Assembly: GCA_036872755.1 (NCBI GenBank)
Contig: JAVHNS010000011.1
Coordinates: 1,240,001-1,304,000, forward strand
Direction of reading: 5' to 3'
Origin: Orbilia blumenaviensis
Lineage: Eukaryota; Ascomycota; Orbiliomycetes; Orbiliales; Orbiliaceae
DNA length: 64,000 nt
Shown here: piece after piece, positions 25,301 to 38,384 of the stretch
How positions within the stretch are numbered: the first letter of the stretch is position 1
Layout: each line of letters opens with the position of its first letter
Notes under the pieces: generated by a model
Told to the model about the DNA's origin: nothing
What the model saw: only the letters and a program-made list of their open reading frames with translations
Databases searched by the model: none
Position numbers and translations under genes: made by a program

Positions 25301-25443
25301 TAAGCGTGTATACGTATGTCCGTAGGCAAGTTCCAGCGGCCTGGTTCTAGTTCAGCCACGCCTATCGACGAAGCCAAAATCCAAAATTCCGGTAGAGAAC
25401 GAAGAATAAGGACGAAAACCTTGGCCCTCGGCACAGTTCCGCA
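19991..25443. other. Gene-poor spacer, no supported gene
   Basis: 5.4 kb of sequence with homopolymer tracts (T run near 21929-21952, A runs near 22272-22304 and 24549-24573). Frames such as 21328-21975 (+) and 22933-23379 (+) lack any domain, and parts are homopolymer-encoded. A 20-bp match to 309-328 lies at 24680-24699. Confidence 0.45.
22272..22304. repeat. Poly-A tract, about 32 nt
   Basis: The longest homopolymer in the window, read directly. I looked for RNA polymerase III A and B boxes upstream that would make it a SINE tail and saw none. Confidence 0.9.
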
Positions 25444-26200
25444 TCAATGGAAGCCCGAAATTTCACCAATCAGGGTACGAATGAGGGGTATGTCGGCCCA
25501 ATGCTCATCGAGTATGAAACGATCAACTTCGCATAGACGATGTACCATTTCTGGCTGAGGGAATAATCTGACTGTCTGCAGGATACGACAGCACCTGATG
25601 TCAGACTTCCCTAAAGGAAAACGGCCGTCAGGATCGAAGTCGCCCATCGACGCCTCTTGTCCGAACGGGTTCTCTTCAGCCTTCCCCGCCGACAAGGGCA
25701 TCGTACCCTTGGATAGGGTCAAGAGCAAAGTTCCCGTTTCATTCCAGTTGAATGGGTTTGGTAAAAAAATCACGCCAGGCGCGGAGACGAAACCGAACTC
25801 TATCCACCCTGACGTATTGGCATGGCATACCTGCAAAAAGACGGCGTCTTAATTAGCTATTAGCATAGTTTTCCCCCATCCCACCCCTCACCTTCCCAAG
25901 AACGCGAAAACGAAGCTGGAAAATATCATATGTCAAGGCGTGCGTGATTACCAGAGTGATCATGCAGGTATGCACTCCAAACAACCAGCAAAGCAAAGAA
26001 ATTCCAACGAGCTGGTCAAGGAGACGAGATCTTGGGTAACCCTTCGCTTGGGGAGAACCCGAGCCCATGGCCGTTGGGGCGGAATACGAGGCTGTTGGTT
26101 GGCATGTGCGGGCTGGTTTCAAAAGCACTGCAATGCGCCCTTCCTTAATTAAATTACCACACCGCCGATCGAGAAGGCAACACACAACCAGCAACGGCAT
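25444..26200 (-). CDS. Putative two-exon gene, unknown product
   Basis: I do not recognise this protein. Two long frames (25892-26200 and 25444-25830) are joined in phase 0 by what looks like a good 61-nt intron. The donor is AAG|GTGAGG, CTAAT motifs are repeated near the end, and the acceptor is TTTTTGCAG. The product would be 231 residues. A hydrophobic segment (LVGISLLCWLFGVHTCMITL) lies around residues 60-80, so a single-pass membrane protein is possible. The remainder contains FNWNETGTLLLTLSKG and VHRLCEVDRFILDEHWADIP. The start at 26200 (MPLLVVCCLL) is the first in-frame ATG, and upstream exons cannot be excluded. Support rests only on the intron signals and frame length, so this could be chance. 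Confidence 0.4.
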
Positions 26201-27967
26201 CCCCACTTTTGCCCTCTGTATCAATGCAACCGATGTATTGGGGCTGTTGCAATGCAGAAACCTGCACTTGTCGGCTTTCTCACATGATCCCGAATCCTTG
26301 GTTCTTCTTTTCCTTCCTTTCTGGCTCTCTCTTCCGTTTAGCTTTTCTCAACGTGATCATGATCTCAATCCAGTACCATACCATACCATAACGCGTCCAA
26401 CGAACCCGTCACAATGGCCCATGCATTTATATTGTGCGACTGGCGGCCCCCCGTCGAGTTATAATTACGTTAGTGATGCATGGTCCAGGCCGGGTCTGGC
26501 CTCAACAAACTTGTGGCACAGGCAGCCAAACAAGTAAGCACCTACTTAACTTACCAACTAGCTAAGACTCGATTCCTCGCATCAGATTGCTTCAACTTCC
26601 TCCGAGCTGTGTTATGCACCTTCCAGCAAATCCATCACACTTGACTCCTCTGACGCTGGGATATCTAACGACCGGACAAGGGTACATGCCTGCAGCTTAA
26701 AATTTACAATCAAAACCCCCCTTCAAAGCGGTATTACTCACAACCAAGCCAATTTTTATGTCCGTCATATCGAAGCTTTGGAATCCAGTTTAGACGCCGG
26801 ATGGGTTTTTCTTTTCCACTTGAATCTGCAGCTTACTGCATGCACTCCTCCCTCGAAATACGTCCGTCTCAGGATATGTCGAAATGCCCCACTCTTCGGC
26901 AAGTTCACACCTCGTCGTTTTTATTTTTTTCTTTCTTTCTTCCGTTTTTTTTTTTTTTTTTTTTTTTTTTTTGGGGGGGTCATCGGCTTGAATAGGCGTT
27001 CAAATTTCTACATAATGGCAAACCTATCTGCCCCTTCATCCGATTCTGGGGGGGAGGGGAGGGGTTAGGGCACGGGTAACCCATCGGATGAACCGTAACC
27101 ACGGGACCCGAGGATCTGGGTAGTGTGTCCAAGAGACATCTCCTTCATGCACGATGCTTCACATTCTAATAACCAAGCTTCAGTGGATTATTACCGCTGT
27201 CCGCAGACCAACTATGTGAACAAAAGTTTTTTTCCTCTTATCATATAGGCTTATTAACATAGCCCGGCTTCCCCGTTATCCCTCGCATTACTTCATCCGG
27301 ATATCCTAACCCTTTCGAATATCTGGAAGTGAAGGGCCTAGTTTGAAATTCTGCAGGTTGATGCAAGTCGTGAAGAGAAAACAACGGGTTTGGAGCTCGT
27401 TCGCCAACCAGAATTGCGAACTACAAATGGAGTGGGTCGTTCGTCCAGCAAGGGGACCAAAGCTCCATGATATTGTTATCATGTCAATAGTATGGGGGCT
27501 GTTTGGTAATAGAGATATTCCATTCAGTCGGGCCCAGGACCCAACTGTCTGGTAATGTGTGTGACTTTCCCAGAAAGTGCATTAACAGCGGATGTTGTGC
27601 AATCATCAAGACCCCTTTCTCGATGGCATCGATCTCGCAGGATCTCAGCAAAGCTACCCAATGGTTAATCGGAGCTATTGTTCATATAATACAGCCATTG
27701 GTACGCCTTTCAAAACAAGGGCGATATGTCTGTTTACCCCAAATACACTCTTTAGCCCTTATTGTTCCTATTGTTTGACCCAATGCGTGCAGCTGCAATC
27801 GGAGTCTATGAATACGAACTCACAAAAGATTGTCTTGAATCCTCCTTACCTCATATCATTACCATTTATATTATCAAATAAAAAATATAATCTCTCGTTT
27901 CAAAAGGAATAAAAGATTTGTTTGAAAGAAAAAAAAAAAAGAATTACACATCTAAAGTTCAGTTACC
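26201..27967. other. Intergenic, no supported gene
   Basis: Contains a T run near 26946-26971 followed by G7, and a short CCATA microsatellite near 26372-26389. Reading frames are short and unrecognised. Confidence 0.5.
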
Positions 27968-28579
27968 ATGTCATCGACCCGCTCAGCATCCTCAATCCAC
28001 AGCTTTATTAATCAGGCGTTGGGTGTTTCTGGAAACACCGTCTCAGACGATTCGATATCGAAGTCCCTTGATGCTAGAACAAGCCGTTCCAGATCACCAC
28101 AAAGCAGCTATGCTGACTTTTCTGGTGCTGCCTCACCGAACGAGACCCGTTCCGGCTCAGTTCGCATACTTCAACATCCACTTGGAAACATTACCGAAGC
28201 CGCTTCACCCGAGACATCCGCCGGTATAGCTCCACAGCATCAGCAATTCAACACATTCTCACACCAGACTCCCTTGGACAATCCCCAACATCTCCACCGA
28301 GGCGGTGAGAATGGGAACGCCTTGCTTTTCTCCCACGCATTTTCCACGGCGGATACACCCGTCCGGGTTAGTTACGAGGAGTTAGTTTCATCACTACCCA
28401 TTGCGTTATTCATTCCGCCTCGGCATAACCCAGAACTATGGATTTTCCCAGATCCACAATCGTCTGATTCTAATTCTAATTTGCGAGCGGATCCGTATAC
28501 TCTGCAACGTTATCTTGCAGAATCTTACCCCGAAGATCCGTATCCGTTCCGGTGCAGATTACAGCTCAGAAGGCCGTAG
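27968..28579 (+). CDS. Hypothetical Ser/Pro-rich protein
   Basis: A single 203-codon frame starting with ATG just after an A-rich leader. The first about 130 residues are low-complexity Ser/Thr/Gln/His-rich sequence, expected to be disordered. The last about 70 (YEELVSSLPIALFIPPRHNP, then ELWIFPDPQ) are more ordered, with repeated proline-aromatic pairs and a DPYPFRCRLQL ending. There is no signal peptide, membrane segment or zinc motif. I cannot assign a function. It is called because the frame is intact and its composition resembles fungal disordered proteins. It could be one exon of a larger gene. Confidence 0.5.
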   Translation: MSSTRSASSIHSFINQALGVSGNTVSDDSISKSLDARTSRSRSPQSSYADFSGAASPNETRSGSVRILQHPLGNITEAASPETSAGIAPQHQQFNTFSHQTPLDNPQHLHRGGENGNALLFSHAFSTADTPVRVSYEELVSSLPIALFIPPRHNPELWIFPDPQSSDSNSNLRADPYTLQRYLAESYPEDPYPFRCRLQLRRP

Positions 28580-29411
28580 CCCTGCGAAGAATGAATCTGT
28601 ATAGTTTTTCCGACATGTATTCGTCCAACGGCCGCGTTTATTCGCTCCCTCGCTCCCTCTACATCCAGCATCTGTGCGTTCGTTAGTTTCCATTCTCGTG
28701 GAAGTCGTTTGTAAAAGCTGCTTTATAAAGTATTACCAACCCGTCTTATGGCCTTGCTATATATAGATGGCGTTTCATTCTGATCGGCCATATGGGGGTC
28801 ACGCGAGATTTCCAACGTTTTTCCCTAATTGATCGGCCAAAATATTTTCCTTGACGAATCATGGGTTTATTCTGCTACGAAAAGAGGCGGACTCATTAAT
28901 CCGACCCGACATGATATGAGCAGATAATATTCCCCACATTCATGAGGCGTCCTTTTTTTTTCTTTTGGGCCTCGTAGTCTACCTCTGGAGTGGCCTGACC
29001 ACACCATTTTCTTTTATTTTCCCTTTTTACAAAACGTTCATTCGGCACATTTTTCTGGTTTAAGAGTTTCAGGCGGGTGGAGTAGCAGAATTTGTGCCGC
29101 ACTTTTGAGCCATTGATGTCATTTTATGCGCAGAACTTTCTTCAAGGAACTTCGACGCACGATATATTGCAGGGACTAGGGTTCGAGGTACATGTACGGC
29201 AATATGAAATGTGATATAATTTGAACAAGTTTCCTTTTGTCATTTGGGGGCAGACGCGGAAAAGTGTATATACATTGATCCTTTGAGGAAGCACATATAT
29301 CTTTCTCAGGATATAAATTGTCATAGATTCTTCTATATTAGGATAATCAGACAAGTTAGTGGCCGCAGAAGTGGTGATGCAACATTGGTAAAATGCTCAG
29401 ACCCAGATATC
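28580..29411. other. Intergenic between convergent genes
   Basis: No coding signal beyond frames under 71 codons. It separates the 3' ends of the Ser/Pro-rich gene (+) and the cytochrome b561-type gene (-). Confidence 0.6.
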
Positions 29412-30762
29412 TCACACTCGGACAGGACCTGCCTTTGATTTCGACTTTTCGTCAACTGCAGCGGCTGGCGTCTGTTCCGTAACCACGGCTGCCTGTTCCC
29501 CCACTTCCCCTGCCGGCCGCTCCGTTGCAGGTACCTCAACGGGCTGGCCGGTGGCTGTCTCTTTCAACACCGGCTGTCCACTTCCAACGACACTGGGTTG
29601 TCCAGGAGCTTCTTCATTTGGTACTTGGGGCTCTTTAACTGGTCCCTCGGTGCTGGCCGTGTCTTGACCGGCAGCTGTCTTCTCTGTCACGGTATAACCC
29701 GCCGTCTGCGCCTTAGCCGTGGGTTGTGTCACTGCCGCTTGTTCCACCGACATGGCTGGAATCTCCGGTGCCGTATGCATTCTTTCCGTTCTTGGTTCTG
29801 GTTCATCGTCATCATCCATAGGAATATAGATAACCTCCTGTATTTCAGCCCCAGCGACCGGCAGGACGCTCTCAGTCGATGACGAACCCCTTCGCCTCGT
29901 CCGTCCTCTCTCTTCCGCTTTTTCTAAAACAATACCTCTGTCCCGGCCTTTCACCGCCTCGAGACCCAGTATAACCAGCAGAATCCCAAGGACATATACT
30001 CCAAATAATATCAAGAACCTGCCGCGTGTTCCGTATAAAACCATTCCAATCGGAATGTTTGCAAGGCCGAGGCCGAGAGTGGCCCATCCTAGTATAATGT
30101 GGAGCTTGTTCGAGAAAGGTGTCTTCATAGGATCTTGGGTATTCCGTCGGACTCGCAACGGGCGCAGTACGAAATGATTGACAATACCAAGTAGGGTTTG
30201 TGCCAGCACCGCAGGGAAGACCGCGGTCCCAATCTGGAAGTGTGGGTTTTTGAATTGATATTGACTACCAGGTTGGACTGCATAGTAGCCCAGTACGAAA
30301 GCTGAGAGCGATCACATGTCAGATCATGTTACCAATAACACCCATGTCCAAGAGGGCCCTCAACTAAGGGTAGCTTTTTGGGGCGGGCCCATATTTTTTG
30401 TGCAAGGTGCCAGACTTACTCAAAACCATGAAGATTACAGTCCCTATCTGTATCGTAAAATGAAGACGGAACCATATCCTACCCCTTCCGGTTCTTGCAG
30501 TTTTAAAAAACCTAGCGATAATAATCGCGATAGGAGCGAAGAATAACCATGCTACGGCTGCGAATGCGGAGTGTATCAGAACCAATTTCCGCCTCTTTGG
30601 ACTAAGATGTATTCTGATCCCTGCATCGAGCCCTTTATCATCGCCACGGATTACCTCGCCAAAGTCTGGCTCCGCAGTTGCTAGTATAGTTGAAACAAGA
30701 GTGAGGGTACTGGTTGCGTAAGCCACGGCCCTCATGCCCATATTAGCTCTAGATCCCATCAT
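29412..30762 (-). CDS. Cytochrome b561-type transmembrane protein
   Basis: Exons 30420-30762 and 29412-30301 (intron 118 nt, GTAAGT donor, CTGAC branch, CTCAG acceptor) give 410 residues. Residues 10-30 look like a signal peptide or anchor. Six-helix b561 topology follows, with a histidine in each of four helices: H64 (VLIHSAFAAVAWLFFAPI), H101 (RLHFTIQIG), H135 (NPHFQIG) and H182 (KLHIILGWATLGLG). In this family such histidines coordinate two haems for transmembrane electron transfer, usually ferric or ascorbate-linked reduction. No DOMON domain precedes the core, so it is not a cellobiose-dehydrogenase-like fusion. After the last helix (about residue 230) there is a 180-residue tail of Pro/Thr/Glu/Ala-rich sequence with an acidic patch (PMDDDDEPEP), probably cytosolic and disordered. 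Start: the first of two adjacent ATGs at 30762; the frame remains open upstream but has no earlier ATG. Confidence 0.85.
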
Positions 30763-33056
30763 CAATATCGACCCTGATTTCCAATCTTGGCTGTGGTGCC
30801 TGACTCGACTATCGCAATCCCGCAAATATCAATATTGGGGAAACTTGGCTGGGCTTCAGTACAGTGCAATAGGAAAACCTTAGAATCCATGGCGTATGCA
30901 CAACGATCTTAACCAGTGTTGCCAAAATAGATGTTACACCCAAATATCGTTTCAATGCCTGACAATGATCGCTCATATCACCTCTAATTCCATCACCCTC
31001 GAGGTCTCGTCGTGCTGAATCCGCCAAACCTGTCTCACAAAATGCAACAAAGTCAAACCTCATTCGCAACACAAAAGCTGCACTTTCTTTGTGAACTTTA
31101 AAGGGAAGCTTCTGTTCCACAAGATTTAAAACATCTTGAGGGGGGTGTGGGAAGAGAAGATTCGAGAGTTTTAAACGACAGGTTTTAAAGTAACGGTAAC
31201 CTTCCCCCCACAAGGTGGAGAGAATTGGCGAGAAAAAAGAAGGTTGGGGGCGTTCCCGTTTTCGTGCAACCTGCAGAACACCGAAAGTCTGCCCCGGTAT
31301 CATGGTTGTATTTTTTCCCTGCGTTGCCGCCCCTGCCAATATAATTTTTTTCCCTTGTGGGTGCTTGTTTGCAGAGCTTTGCGCTGCAGGATTACTTCAC
31401 AATTGCTCTGTTTTTAAAAATGGGTTTTGTGTAAAGTGGTTTGTGCTTGTACAATAGCACTCCCAACTGCGAAACAATAGTGAATATGCATACGGTTTAC
31501 CAATTGATTGGTCGAATACGAGGTACTTCATGCAACCTGGGGGAAAAAGACACTTTTTTATTCAATGGCAATTCTTTTCTAATGCCCTGCTCATTGGTCC
31601 TGCATCCGGGGTATTCCGGATATGTACCGTGCAAGTGGCAACTTGCAGGTGATATACGTATGACCTCTCCCATGGGTAGGAGAGAGACAGCAAAAAAAGG
31701 TATCGAGTACAAGCCAAACATTGCATAAAAAGCCAATCGCCCTCAAAAACCAAAACCAAAAAAAAAAAACCTGCCGTCCCCCAGAAACAGCCGAAACTAC
31801 CGCTGCACGATGCACCAAGATTTTCCACCCTGACTTGCATATTTCGGGTCATCATCTCTGTCTTTTCCCTTTTCGCACCTTCCGTGCAGCTGGATGTGTG
31901 TGTCTGCGTGTGTGTGTGAGAACTTGGTCTGCGGGATTAAATATTGGTCAAGGAAGGAAGGAAAAAAATTACCGGCATTAGGTTATTTTTTTTTTCCTTC
32001 TACGTCGCTCTTTGCTCCACAGCCAAAATGGATATATTTCTGGTGATGCGGGTGACGTCTCATCCTCTTCATGCTGATGGGGGTTGATGACTTGTCCATC
32101 ATGTATGTACATGTACCTGGTACCTCACCTGCTCAAAACAGGATGTTCGAGCCCTTTTTTCTTCCGTTCGGTGACCACATCCTTTTTCGGGGATATGCAG
32201 TGCAATTATCAGTGGACCCGGCCTTCTGGTTCGTGGGAAGTGTTCCCATAGGAGGGGCTACCATTGACGCATGCAGAGGGACGGAAAGGTTTTAGGTTGA
32301 GAAGACTTATGCAAAGGGAGCACTGGATGTACCGAGGAATACGAGAAATGCTGCAAGAAATGATGGGTACTTTGGTAGTCAAATATGTACAAAAGGGTGC
32401 ATGTGTGTTTTTTTTTTCTTGATACAATAAGTAAGTAGATATGCCTAGAGCTTCGAACGAAACCTGATGTGCATGAAGCAAGACATGCAGGCTTGAGGGA
32501 AAGGGTCGAAAGGTAGATGCGAAAGGGGGCCGCGCATGATTTTGATGGGTACCAATTGGTTGGGATATACAGGTCGGTAAGAAGTCTGGCACTGTGCATG
32601 CAGCAGATACATTCCACTTTTGTTAGCCTTTCGGGTTAACATTACCCAAACGGAGCCTAGTGTAAATACTTGTATCTTCATGAAATAAGAGAATAAAAGC
32701 AAAATGATAGCATGGGGGGCAGAAAGGATAATATCTACAGAAGAGAATGGAAGAAGACTAAAAGAGGAATACATAGGACGGGGTATGGGGTATGGGGTAT
32801 AATGCAAAGATAAAAAAAGAGCACCAAACTCTGCCTGTGTCTAAACAAAAGAGATTTGGGGGGTAAATATGATAGATGCAACCAAATCCAAATCCAAAGG
32901 AACGATAAGAAGTATGTATAAATAGATAATAATCAAGGGTGGAGGCGTTAAGCCTTTAGCTCGCCTACCGCAAGTGGCTGCTTATGGCGCCTCTTTTGAG
33001 ACATGCCAGCGAAATGCTTTGGTAAGCAAGAGCGTGAACGTAACCCGCGAGGTTTT
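30763..33056. other. Intergenic, no supported gene
   Basis: 2.3 kb between two minus-strand genes, containing the promoter of the b561-type gene and the 3' flank of the transcription factor. Frames such as 30809-31339 (-) show no domain. Short runs of A and T are frequent. Confidence 0.55.
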
Positions 33057-36000
33057 CTAGTCTTCGTGTAAAATTTCTTGAACGACCTTGAGAAATTTAT
33101 TGCAGATGCCCCAAAGTTTCATACGCTGAAGCAACGATTCGACAAGCCTGAGCACTTCCCTCGCTCCCTCAATTGAATGTAAGTCGCCGGTGTGCTCAAG
33201 CCTTGCCTTTCCGCCGTGTTTAATCCAGTAGTTTATCGAATCATTGTTGGAAGAACAAAGGCTATCCAGTTTAACAGCATCGTCAGGAGGAAGGACAGAG
33301 TGCTCTTCAGTAACAGAAGAAAGGTATTGCGTGGTGGGAAAATATTTCGCGAAGGCATGTAAGTACACTCCAGCAATAAAAACCCGAAGGCAGTCTGAGC
33401 TGGTGTGAAGGTTGAACCGTCGGCCAGCTGCGAGAATTTGACCAGCATGCTAGAATATAGCTCATGTCATTAGTTTCGGAAGGACCGGGTACGCGGGATC
33501 CGGGAAGCGTGCAGGGGTTCCCCACTTACCCAAGCGAGTTCTCGTGCATTGACCATGTCTGACGTGAAGATATTTTTGATTCGGTTGATCCGCTCTATCC
33601 TCTCCACAAATTTCCCGGTGGATGAATGTTTGGCTAAGCTGATAGCTAGGTCTACGACATCCCTTGTGGCATAGAGGTGTGCGTAGTGGACGACAATTGC
33701 CGTGATGCTGCGACTCAAATCAGTATTGAGAATCTGGATTGGGATAAGGATGAATACAAACCTTGAATCGACGTATTTAGTCTCATCATTCGGAGTCGAG
33801 TTCAGGAGCAACATAGATGCCTTGAGAAGGTCATCTTTAGCCGGCTTCAAACCCACCGAGAGGACTGGGAGTTGGACAATGCGCCCGAGAGGGCTTGTCT
33901 CCAGTTCCCGGATATCCCAAATCACTGGAAAGGAAAGTCAGATGAGAATGATACGATAGCCATGGGTCATCCAAGTTACTTACTGCGACCGATACCCTGC
34001 GCGCAGAGTCTACGCCCCCAGGTCGACAGGTTCAGCTGATCCTGGTGGCCGTTCAAAATATCCCGCAAAACGAAATAGAACGGCATTCCGCGTGGAGGAA
34101 TAGACTTGTGTCTTGGATATAACGCCGCCCATGTTTGGCTATCCGGAGCTTCCCACAAAACTTCTTCACACTGTAATAAAGGCATGTTAGCACCATGTCC
34201 TGGAGATGCTGGGGGGTAGGTGTCGACTTACAGGTAGCGGCAAGCAAAGGTCTGTCAAGGCAATATTCCCTCTTCTGTTTGTGAGAACACTAATTGAACA
34301 GTCGCATTCGAAGATACACCAAGCTAGTCGCTTCTTGAACTCCTCCTCTTTCCACTCCAACCAAAGCTGTTGAACCTTTTCCGGGTCTGTTATGTCCGCA
34401 GAAGGAAGGAAGGGGTCCTCAACTGTCGCCTTCTGGCGGGTGCGCGGGGACCTGCCACCAGGTGAGGTGAAAAGGCCAAGATTACGGCATGCATTGATCA
34501 TGTACGATCGGGTAGCATCGGCCATTTCGAACAATCTCTTATTTCCGGCCCCAAGAGCATAGACACTCTGAAGACAGAATGCCATGAGGTAAGACGCTGA
34601 CTGCTTATAGTCCTCATTGTATTCACCCTAATAAAGTGCGGTGAATTAGTAAGCCTGTCAAAATATGGTGCCTCCAGGGGTTTCGGGAATACGTACCAGC
34701 CAGTTCAACGCCTTGTGACAGAGAGCATTGAGATTATCGGCGAACTCAATAGCGTGTTCCGATGTATGATATCTCGCACCAATGGTAGCAATTGTGATAA
34801 GAAGGAAGTTTGGGCAGGAATCGGGTGAAAAGGTAGGGATATGAAGCATCGGTAATACACTATGGAAGTGTTTGAGGTAGAGCTGGATAAATTCGTTGAG
34901 CACCTCATTGGTGGGAAATTTCTCGTCTCGGAGATCTACGTTGTTATGAGGCAGTCTCTCGTAGGGCGCTTTTAATATCGTGAGCATATCCTTCCTGACT
35001 TGATCCGAAACCATAGTCTCCTTAAGATATTGGCGGTCTCTCCCACCGGGCATCTCATGGCTGCGTTGAAGCCCAGACTGTCTATGGAATCCCTGTGGGG
35101 CTTGTAGGAGTTCTCGAAGCGGTGGCAATATAATTCTGGGTTCTCGGTGGCTAGACGTCTGCCAATCCCACGGCAGCGAATCCTCAGCGAGGTAAGCAGG
35201 TGCGGAGCTAACATGGGGGAGTCTGATCTCCTGTTGATAGCGAGGTCCTTCGATACCGCTAGGGCTTTGGTCTTGTGGAGAATGCTGACTGGATGCTGAT
35301 CCCCAATTTGACGGGAATGAAGTATTGAGAGAAGGGCTCTTAGAAAGCGTCAGAACCGAAGGGTTAAGGTAAGCTTGTGGTGCCTTTTCAGGCCTGTCGA
35401 ACATAGATTCCTCAGGGATCGAATGCAAAGAGAAGTCTTCCCGTAAAAAGTCGAACTCGAAGATACTGGGGTCGAAAAACCAATTCTCAGTCGGATCCTC
35501 CAGTTTCTGGAAAAGTTGTAGGCTACTAAGCATCCCTGGCTCCCGCTGACCATATCGGCTAGATGAACTGCTTCCGAGACTCTTTTTCATCGAGTCAAAG
35601 TAACTAAATGAATCATGTGGCCGGCCGCCTGGCAGCATCCCGTTAAGAGCGTCTGCAGCCATGTACTCGTCCTGCGATAAGCCTGGCCACCCAGAACCTT
35701 TACGCGTATCTCTATCGACGTAATTTCTAGGTAATTGGGCATGAGGAAACGAAGTGAACGATGGTGATGATGAGAGAGAGGTGCTGCTGCTACTTCCACG
35801 GCCCGAACCAAAGTAATGGCTGTAATTCACTGGCGGTGGCGGCCCACCAAACCCAGGTAGGTTTGGATTATAGTGAGGATACGTCGATCCCGCTGTGGGT
35901 TATAGTATAAGCAAAGCAATTTTATTTTTTTTTGAAAAAAAGGATTGAATGAGAACAATTCGGGTCTGTTTTACTAACCAATATTGGGTTCTTGTTTTGA

Positions 36001-36828
36001 GAATATTGTGGCAGTCGAGCCTAAAGAAGAAGACCTACCGCTGGAAGTGCCAATACCCGAATCTATAGACTTCATGCTCCGGTGGTCCATCTGGAATGCG
36101 GAAGGTTGGCCTTCGTCGATGGTCCTTCGTCGTTTGAGTGACGGTTCCCTGCTTTCGGCCTCTCCGAGTTTGAGTGGCGGAGGTGCAGAATCCATCGAGT
36201 CACTGGTTTCCATTGTATCCATCAGGTCCATAGTATTGATGTCGTCGTCGTCGTCATCTACATCGTCGTCGTCCTCGTCGTTGATATCTGCCTCGGTGGG
36301 ATCGTTCAGAGATTCCCTACGAATGACAATCAAGTCTGAGTCCGCGTCGAAGACACACTCATGGCCCCTCCTTGCACATGCATCGCATGGTGCTACAACT
36401 GTCCGACCTTTCGAGGCACCGCTCGAACATTTGATCTTAAAACCTGCGCATCTTATACAGCTCCTTCGCCTCGACTTCTTCACTTCAATTTTCTTTGTCT
36501 GATGAACAGCTTTGATATGTCGACTCAAGACATCTTTTCGGGTAAAGCCCTTCGTGCACAGGGTGCATATATATGTCTTCGCTTCAGACGGTGGCAAATG
36601 TGTGGCCAGATGCCGGTCAAGATGCTCTGCCCTAGAGAATCCTCGTCCACATGATTGACAGATATGAGACTGCTGCTTAATGGTCGGGGTCGGCGGGGCA
36701 GAGTTCGACGTGCTATTGCTCGACAATGACCCTTTCCTTTCAGGCGATGGTATCACGGCTGGAGGATCTGAACTCTGCCGTGTCGGTGTAGCCGGCACAG
36801 CTGACAAGGGATCCTTTCGAGTAGGCAT
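33057..36828 (-). CDS. C2H2 plus Zn2Cys6 fungal transcription factor
   Basis: DNA-binding regulator of the class combining two C2H2 fingers with a binuclear zinc cluster (relatives include Schizosaccharomyces Klf1). Exons 35979-36828, 34697-35892, 34232-34627, 33984-34170, 33530-33924 and 33057-33449 give 3417 nt, 1138 residues, with five introns of 59-86 nt. Fingers occupy residues 57-77 and 88-109. The Cys cluster is at 124-158 with the spacing C-x2-C-x6-C-x13-C-x2-C-x6-C, the third gap being long. An Asp run follows near 182-193, then a long Ser-rich linker. The fungal-type regulatory (fungal_trans) region begins around residue 620 (FIQLYLKHFHSVLPMLHIPT) and includes WCIFECDCSISVL and LTDLCLPLP. 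A further 48-nt in-phase intron inside exon 5 (near 33716-33763) is possible and would shorten the protein by 16 residues. Target genes cannot be inferred. Confidence 0.92.
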
Positions 36829-38361
36829 AATACCGAAGTTTGCGTTGACCGTGTGTTGGGCATGAGCGACCTTTTTTTATGACCAGCCTGCGTTTACCAG
36901 AAATTTTCGAATATTTTCTTTTCTTATCTTTGCTTTGATGCTGATGATATTGAATATGGTGATGATGGTGATGATGTTGGTTATATCCCGATATGCCCTC
37001 CAATCGATATCGATATCGCCACCGATCGAATCTTTCGAAGTGGGAAACTACAGCTTGCCGTCTATGGAATTTTGAACCCTTCTTTTTTTCTCCTCCTCCC
37101 AAGAAGTTCCCCCAGATTTGAGTCGCGTGTATTTAGAGAGGTGGGTCCCTGGGCTGGTGTTCCCAATTGATGTTATATCAAGCCGTCAAGACGGAGCGAT
37201 AGAAACCCGCTAAACCAACTCGAAACGCCGTTCTTTGCCTTCCTTCCTGTCTGAAATGTCTTTCCTTTGCCCAGTTCGTCTGTCCGGCTCAGCTGTGGAT
37301 GCTTTCAACCAGCGGCTTTGGCGACAACCAACGACGTCAGCTTACATATAAAAATCAAAGGATCGATCCTGCAACTAACGTTCGAACTTGTCGAGTTTTT
37401 TTTCTTTAAAAAGAAGACCCAGTCAGAGGTTCTATTGGAATGAGCGGTCCATCCTGATTGATTGTTCACCCAAAGAAAAGAAAAAGACAGACAAGGAAAT
37501 TATCAACAAAAGAAAGAAGGGAAAAACCCCCAATGCAAATACAAGTCGGGAAGGGAAGGGAAAACAGTTTCAGTAGTCGAAGGGCCGAATCAAATGAGAG
37601 GTCCGAAAAGAGGTATAAAGGAAGATCGTGAGAAGAGGCTTTTTTTTGTTGCAGATAGGCTGTGTCTGGTCCTTTTTAACGGATCTGGCTGCAGCAAGCA
37701 ATATGATTACATAGCGCCAGCGCCAATTTCCAATAAATTCTGTGGAGAGAGACCCTCGAGGTGGTATGTGCTTGCGCTATGCTTCAGGTTTCTGCTTGTA
37801 ACAAACGCACTGCTTGCACCGCTGCTTCAACTAGTGCTAATACCTAGTTACTGCTGCTGGTTTCTGGTTTTGGGTACTCCTTGCCTGCGTACATGTATGC
37901 TGGCCTGTTCCTGCAAGTCACTTGGTCCACGACGGAGTACCTCGTTCCTTGGATCAGAGAACTGACCGATGGACCAAGAAAAAAACGAGGTTGCGAGACT
38001 CCACTCCCTCTTTTGTCCAACTATGCTCCACAATCTGGAGACCGGGGCGAGTTAATATGGGAGTGGAGTTTACGGCTCTGTTTTTTCTTTTCTCTTCGTT
38101 TTCTTTTCTTTTGTCTTCCCCTCAGGAAAAATGGCGCTCCTTCTGTGGCACGGATCGGTGAAATCTCGATGTATGTTTTCGAGGGGCTCTTTAAATTCTG
38201 CCTATCGAGGATGCTACCATTTAAGGTCCTCGAATAAGGAAAAATAGCTAAGAGAAAGAAAAAAATAAAAAAAAAATAAACCAGGTACCCGTCCAAGAGA
38301 CCAGGCTTCCCTGAGGGTTCGTCGGAACAAAGCTGATAATAGGCCTATCGCCTTACTGCCC

Positions 38362-38384
38362 GGCTGGCTGGCTGGCTGGCTGGC
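38362..38384. repeat. (GGCT)n microsatellite
   Basis: Nearly six uninterrupted GGCT units. A second array of the same unit lies about 550 bp away. Confidence 0.9.

Noticed and set aside
36740..37102. His-rich 120-codon minus-strand frame upstream of the transcription factor
   Set aside because: The His run comes from a simple trinucleotide repeat in the leader, and the frame overlaps the real start codon region.
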